Assembly: GCA_009911305.1 (NCBI GenBank)
Contig: QXXC01000018.1
Location: forward strand, 1-64,000
From: Clostridiaceae bacterium
GTDB taxonomy: Bacteria > Bacillota > Clostridia > Lachnospirales > Lachnospiraceae
Reading direction: 5' to 3'
Length of the DNA: 64,000 nt
Of this stretch, positions 16,443 to 23,146 are shown piece after piece. The notes under the pieces were generated by a model, which was given only the letters and a program-made list of their open reading frames with translations, was not told the DNA's origin and did no database searches. Both the position numbers and the translations under genes were made by a program. Position 1 is the first letter of the stretch; every line of letters starts with the position of its first letter.

Positions 16443-16814
16443 TCAGCGGGAAAATGCGTCATATATCGAGTCCACAAGGCGGTGGACCTCCTCACGGGTC
16501 ACGCGCTTGCAGATTCCTCTTGCCAGAAGCACGCTCATCTCCCGCTCCATCTCCTTGAGCATGCGCATCTTGTCCGCATCCAGCGATATCACCGCGCCCC
16601 TGCGCCGGTCGAGCCTTACAAAGCCTTCCTGCTTTAATACAGAATATGCCTTATTTACTGTATGCATGTTAATTCCGATGTGATCCGCTAACTGGCGCAC
16701 CGAGGGGAGCGAATCTCCCTCCCGGATCCGCTCCGTGGCAATTCCGATGATAATCTGGTTCCTGAGCTGAATATAAAGCGCCTCATCGCTGTTAAAGTCA
16801 ATCTCTACGATCAT
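16443..16814 (-). CDS. GntR-family regulator (YtrA-like) heading the clpC operon
   Basis: 123 aa. Winged helix of the GntR family at residues 10-78: EALYIQLRNQIIIGIATERIREGDSLPSVRQLADHIGINMHTVNKAYSVLKQEGFV, then a wing with RRRGAVIS. Instead of a ligand-binding domain there is only a helical tail of about 45 residues, as in the small YtrA group. It occupies the place where CtsR, the usual repressor of mcsA-mcsB-clpC, is encoded in most Firmicutes; nothing CtsR-like is in the window. A palindrome overlapping its own -10 (16852-16870) is a likely autoregulatory operator. No strong Shine-Dalgarno (GGTG only). Confidence 0.88.
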   Translation of the reverse strand: MIVEIDFNSDEALYIQLRNQIIIGIATERIREGDSLPSVRQLADHIGINMHTVNKAYSVLKQEGFVRLDRRRGAVISLDADKMRMLKEMEREMSVLLARGICKRVTREEVHRLVDSIYDAFSR

Positions 16815-16851
16815 AGTTCACCATCTTTCGTTGATTCACGCTGGGAAAATT

Positions 16852-16889
16852 GTTATAGACATTGTATAACACGGGAGACGATTCGTCAA
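16852..16889 (-). promoter_or_regulatory. Promoter and GntR-type operator of the clpC operon
   Basis: Minus strand TTGACG (16884-16889), 17 bases, TACAAT (16861-16866). Overlapping the -10 is the palindrome GTTATA-N7-TATAAC (16852-16870), a spacing seen in YtrA-group operators. No CtsR heptad direct repeats (GGTCAAA) are present. Simplest reading: the GntR protein represses its own operon. Confidence 0.65.
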
Positions 16890-16930
16890 CTGGGAAATTT
16901 CCGAAAACAGGGGAAGAATGCAAAGAGAAC

Positions 16931-16989
16931 GCCCGGGGCATATTCGGCGCGCTTTTTCTGAGCAAAAGCGCGCCGAATATGCCCCGGGC
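16931..16989. terminator. Perfect 26-bp stem-loop between the cohesin gene and the clpC operon
   Basis: Left arm 16931-16956, right arm 16964-16989, 7-base loop; all 26 pairs match. Each arm ends in four T or A at the loop side. On the minus strand it follows the stop at 17111 by 121 bases and is trailed by a mildly T-rich tract (GTTCTCTTTG), so it is a plausible terminator of the cohesin operon, though the U tract is weak. Confidence 0.5.
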
Positions 16990-17110
16990 TGCACTGCAGG
17001 GTGGGAAGATGTCCGCAGCCTGTCAGGTCAGGGCGGTCAGAAAGCTGATGTCGCCGGCTTTTCTCCATAGATGTCATAGAGCCAGGCCGCATGTCTGCCG
17101 GTATCCATTG

Positions 17111-19564
17111 TTATACATCGTTTCTCCTGCCTTTACCGGCCCGGTAATCCAGCCCGGCCGCGGTTTCGTTCCTGGCCGCCCGCACTCTCTGATCCTCTGT
17201 CCGGATCCGTTCCACGCGCTCTCCTGTTTTTCCGGCGCGCTCCCCGCGCCCGGCTGCTCTCTGGCGGATGGCGGTTTCCAGCCCCGGATCCCGCATTTTC
17301 GGACTCTCATAAAGTCCCTGCCCTCCGCGGGGAGCTGCTTTTTCCCTGGGCGCGGTATTCTGCGGCCGTCTGTCCGTGCTGCGGCGCTCAGAAGGGTTCG
17401 CCGGTGAAGGCGTCCTCACCGGAACATTCGCGGGACGCCCCTGACTGACCGGACGGCCAGCGGCTGAAACGCCGGCGGGATAACCCGGGCGGGGCGCCAA
17501 AGGAGAAGGAGCCGCGGGCTTCGCAGGACGTGTGTCCTGGTAACCGGCGCGGGCAGACGACGGGCGTCTGACAGACTCGCCCGGGACGGCCGGCACAGGA
17601 GCCGCCCCGCGGGACGGCTGGCGGGCGGGTGAAGCGCTGCCTGGGCGTTCCGGATAAACAAACGCCGGCTTCCTGTCACGGGGATCTGCATAGCCCGAAG
17701 CGCTGCTTCCGGGACGCTCGCTCTCATAGGCAGAGGCCGGCCTTCTGTCACGGCCGGAAGATACGCGGCCTTCCTGATAAAGCGCGCGGCCGGAAGCCAT
17801 ATTGGCGTCGCGGTACACAGCGCGGCCAGCGGCCTCCTCCTGATAAGCTCCGCGGCTGACCGGATGTCCTTCCCACGCGGACATCGGGGAGTCAAGACGG
17901 CGCGCGGGGCGATCCGGGATATCCGGGAAGGCCTCGTCCTGCCTCTGATCAAAACGCCGGGAGCCCGATGCGCCGACGCGGCCGGACGCCTGCGGGGCGC
18001 GGATATCGTCCCTCTCCCTTCTGGCTGCGGGCATGGGGCGGTCAGGCTCTGCCTGGCGCACTCCCGCCTCCTCACGTCTGCGTTCTTCCTCCAGAGCGCG
18101 GCGCTTTACAGGAGTGAGCGCCTCCTCCCTTGGCTCCCGGGCCCGGTTTCTCTGGCTCAGGAGCAGGTTGATGACCATAAAGAACAGCAGGAGGCATACG
18201 GCGATGAGGGCCATGATCACGATAAAGCGCAGATTGTAGTCTTTGACCAGCTCATTATACTGCTGAAGCTCCCGAACCACATCCTCCGGAATCACAGACT
18301 CATGGAAATAGCGCTGGAATGTCATCTCCGCTTTGTCGTAGCGGTATAAGCCCTTTTCTCCGTTCTCATTCATCCCGTAAAGGATCACATATTCATCCTG
18401 CTCCCCATTCTTCCAGCCCCAGTTTTTCAGCTTTGTGCCGTCCAGCAGATTGATATCAATCGGTGTAAAGCTGGCAGGAATCTCCAGGCCCTGTTCCGGC
18501 CTGAGAACAACCAGCGAGCGGGCCGCTACGCCGAGGGCGGCATAAGGAGAAACGCTTCCTGTCTCCGGTGTGTAGACGAAGAAGGTCCCGGCCCCGCCTG
18601 CATCCTGAAAATAGAGCAGGCTGACGCCGTTTCCGGCGGCGCACATGACCTCCTGGCCGCCATAGCTGACAATGGACTGGCTGTAGCCTTCCGGAATCAG
18701 GGCCGCGTCAAAGGAAGCAACCAGTTCGTACGTGGTCCCGTTCTGTTCTACCGTCAATGGCTGTCCGCCTGCCGCGGCAGGCGGCTCTGCCTCTCCCGGC
18801 TCTTCGGCCATGCTCTCGGCCGGAGCCTCCCCTGATTCGGATTTATGAACGGTCAGTGTGTAAGAGCGCGTCGTCTGTCCGTCTTCGGCGGTCACTTTGC
18901 AGACCACGGTATTAGCCCCGGTCTGGAGATTCGAGTCGCCATTTACCACGACCTTCGCTTTCCCGTCTTTGGGAGCGGCGCTGACGGCCAGCTTTGACAC
19001 ATCGCTCCCGACATTGACCGAATAAGCCGTCACATCAGGGGAAAACGGAGGCGTGAGCTGGCCCGGCGACACCTTGAGCGAGGATAACGCCGCCTCGCTG
19101 GAATACGTGGCCGGGGCGTTTACGGTCACTGCCGACGAACCTGTTTTGGTCACATTGACCGCCTGGGCATCGACGTCGTATATCTCATAATTTCCCACAG
19201 ATATGGTCGTGGTCCCGGCCTGCAGGGCCTTAAATTTTAACGTATGTGTAAATTCCGTCGTGGCGTTTGAGCTCATGGTTTCCACCAGACGCACGGAGCC
19301 GGCCCCGCCGCTGGCGTTATTTCCGCTGATAAATTCAATGCCTGCCGGGTCATAGGAAAGCATCACATCAGAAGCGCCGAGATTTCCATCCTGGCTGGTG
19401 ATCCGGACCGTAACATTGAATTCCTGGCCTACGGTTACGCTTGGATCCGAAAATGAGATCCGCGCGCTTGCCGCGTAGGACAATATGCCCCCCGCAGGCG
19501 CCGATACGGCCAGGGCGCAGGCGGCCATGACGCCTGCCAGGATATTTCGTACTCTTCTGTTCAT
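17111..19564 (-). CDS. Membrane-anchored cohesin / cadherin-like protein with basic cytoplasmic tail
   Basis: 817 aa from ATG 19564 (AGGAG 5 bases upstream; a longer frame to 19648 runs into the repeat). A signal-like helix (8-30) precedes a cohesin-like domain at about 34-148: ARISFSDPSVTVGQEFNV, ASDVMLSYDPAGIEF, LKFKALQAGTTTISV. A cadherin-like beta-sandwich domain (about 158-241, AALSSLKVSPGQL ... TTRSYTLTVHK) follows, then a beta-rich region (268-425). One membrane helix lies at about 446-469. The last 345 residues are Arg/Pro/Ala/Ser-rich and probably disordered in the cytoplasm. The adjacent upstream gene encodes a dockerin, so it may anchor that enzyme. Domain names are from pattern recognition. 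Confidence 0.8.
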   Translation of the reverse strand: MNRRVRNILAGVMAACALAVSAPAGGILSYAASARISFSDPSVTVGQEFNVTVRITSQDGNLGASDVMLSYDPAGIEFISGNNASGGAGSVRLVETMSSNATTEFTHTLKFKALQAGTTTISVGNYEIYDVDAQAVNVTKTGSSAVTVNAPATYSSEAALSSLKVSPGQLTPPFSPDVTAYSVNVGSDVSKLAVSAAPKDGKAKVVVNGDSNLQTGANTVVCKVTAEDGQTTRSYTLTVHKSESGEAPAESMAEEPGEAEPPAAAGGQPLTVEQNGTTYELVASFDAALIPEGYSQSIVSYGGQEVMCAAGNGVSLLYFQDAGGAGTFFVYTPETGSVSPYAALGVAARSLVVLRPEQGLEIPASFTPIDINLLDGTKLKNWGWKNGEQDEYVILYGMNENGEKGLYRYDKAEMTFQRYFHESVIPEDVVRELQQYNELVKDYNLRFIVIMALIAVCLLLFFMVINLLLSQRNRAREPREEALTPVKRRALEEERRREEAGVRQAEPDRPMPAARRERDDIRAPQASGRVGASGSRRFDQRQDEAFPDIPDRPARRLDSPMSAWEGHPVSRGAYQEEAAGRAVYRDANMASGRALYQEGRVSSGRDRRPASAYESERPGSSASGYADPRDRKPAFVYPERPGSASPARQPSRGAAPVPAVPGESVRRPSSARAGYQDTRPAKPAAPSPLAPRPGYPAGVSAAGRPVSQGRPANVPVRTPSPANPSERRSTDRRPQNTAPREKAAPRGGQGLYESPKMRDPGLETAIRQRAAGRGERAGKTGERVERIRTEDQRVRAARNETAAGLDYRAGKGRRNDV

Positions 19565-19587
19565 TCTTTCTCCTGTCTGTTGCTGCA

Positions 19588-19646
19588 GAGCGTGTCTGAA
19601 ACATGCGTTTCGCCAGATGTGCGTTCCGCATGTTTCAGACACGCTC
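19588..19646. repeat. Inverted pair of the GAGCGTGTCTGAAACATGC palindrome, copy b
   Basis: GAGCGTGTCTGAAACATGCG at 19588-19607 and its exact reverse complement at 19627-19646, a 20-bp stem with a 19-base loop. It fills the gap between the dockerin gene stop (19652) and the cohesin gene start. It may also attenuate transcription between the two genes. Confidence 0.8.
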
Positions 19647-19651
19647 AAGCT

Positions 19652-22480
19652 TTATTGAATCTTTTCAAGCCCCAGGATATCCTTCTGCATCATCAGGATA
19701 TCCATGATGTCAATCCTTCCGTTTCCATTGACGTCCGTCGCCTTTTCACATGCCCCTGTCAGGGTTTCCATCTTTAAAATATGCCGTCTGGCGCGCAGGA
19801 CGTCCAGCATGCTCAGCTTTCCGTCTCCATTGTTATCGCCCTTTACGACAATCTCATATTGAGCCTGCGGCGATCCGTCTGCGCTGTACGCATACGCGAT
19901 ATGCCCGGTTGCCACGGCTCCTGACACATCCCCGCCAGCGCTGTGGCATACCTTCACCCGCGTTCCCGCTCCTTCTGCAATCAGGGCCGAGGCGATGTCA
20001 GCCGCCGTGGTCCCGGGGCTTACGATCCGGTAGCCGCCAAAGCTTCCGCCGCCCGGATTAGCGGAGCCGGAGCCTGGATTTGAAGCGCCTCCTGAACCCC
20101 CGCTGCCGGAACCCGGATTACCCGGATTGGCGCTGCCCGGATCAGGGGCCGGAGCGCCTCCCGAGCCGCCGCTGCCAGCGCTTCCGCTGCCTGACGTCCC
20201 GCTTCCGGAGCCGACCGGCGGGCGGATATTCCCGTTTGGCGTCGTCAGGGAGGAGGAATCATTGGCAGAGCCAAAGCCGTTTACCGTCCCGGTTCCCGGC
20301 ACCGCCGGAAAACCGCTGCTCCCGCTTCCGGAACCGGAGCCCTGACCGCTCCCCGGCGCGCTGCCGGAGCCTGATGAGGACGGCGGGGCGCTCCCTGAAT
20401 TGCTCTCTGTACTGCTGTCCGCCGGGGGCGAAGAGGTCTGTCCGCCGGACAGGCCGGGGCTTCCCGGGCCCGGGCCGGCTCCGCTGCTTCCTCCGGCTGT
20501 ACTGCCTCCGCTTCCGGAACCGCCTCCGTTTGTGCCGGTTCCCGCCGAATCGGAGTAGACCGGGCCGTTTGACTGACGGACGACATGGATCACATAGCTG
20601 CGCACAGAGCCGTTCTCCGCCTTGACCGAAACTGTAATGTCATTCACCCCGCTCTGGAGATTCACGCTTCCCACGCCGCTCACCACAGCCTTTGAATCAA
20701 TGGCCGAGGCATGTACCGCCACGGAGGACACCGACGGATCCACGATCAGATCGTAAGACTCTGTGTCCCGGTTAAAGGTGGGCGTCAGGGCAAAGCCCTC
20801 CACGCCGAGGCCGGAAAGCTTGTTGTTGGGGCTGCCGTCAAGCGTTGGCTTCACACACGGCGTATCCGGCATGTTCTGGTAAACCGGAATGGAAAATTCC
20901 AGGGCCGTGGTCTTCAGCGACGAAATCTTTGCCAGCGTTAGCCCTTCCGCCGCCGCCGCCAGCACATTGGTCATATACTGGTGTTTGTAAAGATTGGAGC
21001 CCTGAACATTGAATTTCTTCAGATACAGGGTGTCCTGTCCCTTCTTTACATAGTTGTCCCCGTACCAGAGAGCCCCGCCCAGGATCGAGCGCTCCACGCT
21101 GTTCCAGGGCCGTCCGTAGGAGCCGGACTGGGAAGCCCACCAAAGCCCCCGCTCCACAGCCCCCATGGAGCCGGACTGGTACGATTCTATATTAAAGAAA
21201 TTGTAGTATCCCTGATAGCCTGACACCGTTCCGGAGATGCTGCGCCCTGTCCCCTGGCTGCCCTGCTCCTGCAGAATCATGGAGGCCAGGATATAAGGGC
21301 TTACCCCGGACTGCGCCGCCGCGTTCATAATCATATCAATGTACGATCCGCTCCCGGAAACGGCGCCGGACGCCGGCGCGCTCCCGCCCGGATTCCCGTT
21401 ATCCGCAGACGGCGCTCCCGAGCCGCCTGTATCCATGCCCGGGCCATAAGCTGTGGTCACAAGATCCACTGCATGATCGCTCACAGAAGCCACCGGCGTG
21501 ATGGTTGACGACGGATCGGACGCGGACGGAGGCTGGGAGGCATTTCCCGCCCCCGGCCCGGCCGGGCCGTTTCCCGAACCGCCCGGCGCGCTGCCTGCCT
21601 GCGTCCCGCTCCCCGGCGCACTGCCGTTTTCCCCGCCGGACGTTCCCGGCGCGCTGCCGCCTTCTCCGCCGGAGGAGCCGGGCGCTCCGTTTGCGGACGA
21701 GCCGCTGCCTGACGAGCCGCCCGCCAGAAAGGTGCCTGCCACCATGCTCTCCAGCCCGGCGCGCGTGTGGATCGAGCTGTCGTAGCTCTGTTTCATAAAC
21801 TGAAATATGTATTTCTCATTGAGGAAATTCCTGGGATCCATGTAATAACGGATGATATCCTCCGAGGCCTGGACCCAGGAGCTCCCATCAAAGCCGGGCC
21901 ATGTCCCTGTGTTCCAGTCATAGGCCCCTTCCGCCGTCGATTTCCACGAAGAAACATTATTTCTCGCTACCAGGTTGCGCCCGATCACGCTTTCATTGGC
22001 AATCACGGTATTCCAGTCCAGATTCGTCTGGAATGCGGTAAACCGCCACTGCGGGTACTGCGCGTGGAGCTCCCGCAGGCCCTGCTTATAGCTCTCCGGA
22101 AAACCCTGGCTCGCCATGTACTGTTCAAAATCGCCGTCTGTCTGGACAGCGGACGGAAAACGGATATACTGCGCGGACACATAGCCCGTGATCTGCGTCC
22201 CGCTGCTCCCGGTAAAACGAATCTGATACCACTGGTTCCCGTCTGTCCCCCGCTGCTCCCCCAGCACCGTAACCGACATGCCGTAGGACAGCTTCGTAAG
22301 CGACGGGTACGAGGTCCCCGCGCCGCTTCGCACATTCAGATTGGTCGCATGTACCGTCGCCGCACGCTCCTCAGCCAGACTTATAAACGGCAGGCCAGAG
22401 CCTCCCGCCATACACGGGCTCACCGCCAGAATAAGGCCCAATATAACGGCCAGCGCCCTTTTGTGTCTTGTTATCTTCAT
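19652..22480 (-). CDS. Secreted SH3 / glucosaminidase autolysin with C-terminal dockerin
   Basis: 942 aa. Signal peptide (1-27). Bacterial SH3 domain at about 42-108 (ATNLNVRSGAGTSYPSLTKL). N-acetylglucosaminidase region about 115-515, with the likely catalytic Glu405 in ASMILQEQG and the following QGYYNFFNI motif. The glucosaminidase is interrupted at 254-378 by about 125 residues rich in Gly, Ser, Pro and Ala. Cadherin-like domain 552-635, then a second Gly/Ser-rich linker of about 180 residues. Residues 881-942 are a type I dockerin: two calcium loops, GDNNGDGKLSMLDVL and DVNGNGRIDIMDIL. It hydrolyses peptidoglycan glycan strands. In one operon with the cohesin gene. Confidence 0.87.
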   Translation of the reverse strand: MKITRHKRALAVILGLILAVSPCMAGGSGLPFISLAEERAATVHATNLNVRSGAGTSYPSLTKLSYGMSVTVLGEQRGTDGNQWYQIRFTGSSGTQITGYVSAQYIRFPSAVQTDGDFEQYMASQGFPESYKQGLRELHAQYPQWRFTAFQTNLDWNTVIANESVIGRNLVARNNVSSWKSTAEGAYDWNTGTWPGFDGSSWVQASEDIIRYYMDPRNFLNEKYIFQFMKQSYDSSIHTRAGLESMVAGTFLAGGSSGSGSSANGAPGSSGGEGGSAPGTSGGENGSAPGSGTQAGSAPGGSGNGPAGPGAGNASQPPSASDPSSTITPVASVSDHAVDLVTTAYGPGMDTGGSGAPSADNGNPGGSAPASGAVSGSGSYIDMIMNAAAQSGVSPYILASMILQEQGSQGTGRSISGTVSGYQGYYNFFNIESYQSGSMGAVERGLWWASQSGSYGRPWNSVERSILGGALWYGDNYVKKGQDTLYLKKFNVQGSNLYKHQYMTNVLAAAAEGLTLAKISSLKTTALEFSIPVYQNMPDTPCVKPTLDGSPNNKLSGLGVEGFALTPTFNRDTESYDLIVDPSVSSVAVHASAIDSKAVVSGVGSVNLQSGVNDITVSVKAENGSVRSYVIHVVRQSNGPVYSDSAGTGTNGGGSGSGGSTAGGSSGAGPGPGSPGLSGGQTSSPPADSSTESNSGSAPPSSSGSGSAPGSGQGSGSGSGSSGFPAVPGTGTVNGFGSANDSSSLTTPNGNIRPPVGSGSGTSGSGSAGSGGSGGAPAPDPGSANPGNPGSGSGGSGGASNPGSGSANPGGGSFGGYRIVSPGTTAADIASALIAEGAGTRVKVCHSAGGDVSGAVATGHIAYAYSADGSPQAQYEIVVKGDNNGDGKLSMLDVLRARRHILKMETLTGACEKATDVNGNGRIDIMDILMMQKDILGLEKIQ

Positions 22481-22596
22481 TCGTGTCTCTCCCCAATTTT
22501 ACCGGTACGCGGACGGCGCTGCCCTGCCGTCCGTCCCAACACTGCCCGGCGGCTCCCTGTCCGCGCGCTTTCTGTATGGCCCGGCAAAGGTGCAGC

Positions 22597-22658
22597 CCGT
22601 AATGGCAATATTACGGCATATTATGTATATTATAATGATAACTGCCATTATATGTCAA
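22597..22658 (-). promoter_or_regulatory. Promoter and palindrome upstream of the autolysin operon
   Basis: Minus strand TTGACA (22653-22658), 18 bases, TATAAT (22629-22634). Twelve bases downstream of the -10 is the palindrome CCGTAAT-GGCAAT-ATTACGG (22597-22616), a possible operator in the leader. The surrounding 60 bases are A+T rich. Confidence 0.55.
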
Positions 22659-22715
22659 CTATGCGAAACAAAGTTCATAGAATATCTACATTTCAGCAAA
22701 AATTGTAATAAATTC

Positions 22716-22817
22716 TTAATTTATTCGCCCGAGAATGATCGTGAGAACCATCAGAATCAAAAGGATAAAACGCTTTACTGCGGGCCTGGCGCACCATTGA
22801 ATCAGCTTGATTGTCAT
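22716..22817 (-). CDS. Possible 33-aa membrane peptide
   Basis: ATG 22817 with GGAGAGGAG ending 10 bases upstream, TAA at 22716. Begins MTIKLIQWCARPAVKR and continues as one hydrophobic helix (FILLILMVLTIILG). Basic N-terminus plus a single helix resembles small membrane or toxin-like peptides. An overlapping frame (81 aa, to 22938) has no ribosome site and no sensible composition. No known family; existence inferred from the ribosome site and hydrophobicity only. The rest of 22818-23146 holds two hairpins (23019-23058 and 23101-23132) and no gene. Confidence 0.35.
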   Translation of the reverse strand: MTIKLIQWCARPAVKRFILLILMVLTIILGRIN

Positions 22818-23018
22818 AGTTTGAATGCTCCTCTCCTTCCGGATCTGCCGACATGCCCGTATGAAGCGCTGCAATTGCTTGGATCCGCGCGGCGCGCGGC
22901 AGGGCGGCAGTCCCCTCTGCTATATCTATTATATGCATGGGATGGGAAATATTGAACCGTATGCGGCAGGACGTATGATTCGCCGGGGGATATAAGGCCT
23001 GATACGTTTCCTAAAAAA

Positions 23019-23058
23019 CAGAGAGATTGTCTCTGTATTTAAAGAAACAATCTCTCTG
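23019..23058 (-). terminator. Terminator after the large surface-protein gene
   Basis: CAGAGAGATTGT (23019-23030) and ACAATCTCTCTG (23047-23058) form a perfect 12-bp stem; on the minus strand it is followed by TTTTTTAG. It ends the tadZ-kinase-surface protein operon. Confidence 0.85.
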
Positions 23059-23100
23059 CTTTTCTGCCTGTGCGGCTGCTGCATCTTTCCTTTTACAGCG

Positions 23101-23132
23101 GGCCGGCCGCTTTGTGACAGACGCGGCCGGCC
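23101..23132. other. GC-rich hairpin just past the surface-protein stop
   Basis: GGCCGGCCGC and GCGGCCGGCC, a perfect 10-bp stem with a 12-base loop, 15 bases after the stop codon at 23147. No T tract follows, so probably a 3'-end stabiliser or pause hairpin ahead of the true terminator. Confidence 0.4.
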
Positions 23133-23146
23133 GGTAAGGCATTTTT

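Noticed and set aside
16815-16890. CtsR operator search at the clpC operon promoter
   Set aside because: No GGTCAAA direct repeat present; only the GntR-type palindrome was found.
17416-18075. 219-codon minus-strand frame inside the cohesin gene
   Set aside because: Overlaps the basic tail in another frame; Arg/Pro repeats generate open frames by chance.
22693-22938. 81-codon minus-strand frame
   Set aside because: No ribosome site and a mixed composition; the overlapping 33-codon hydrophobic frame with a GGAGAGGAG site is the better candidate.
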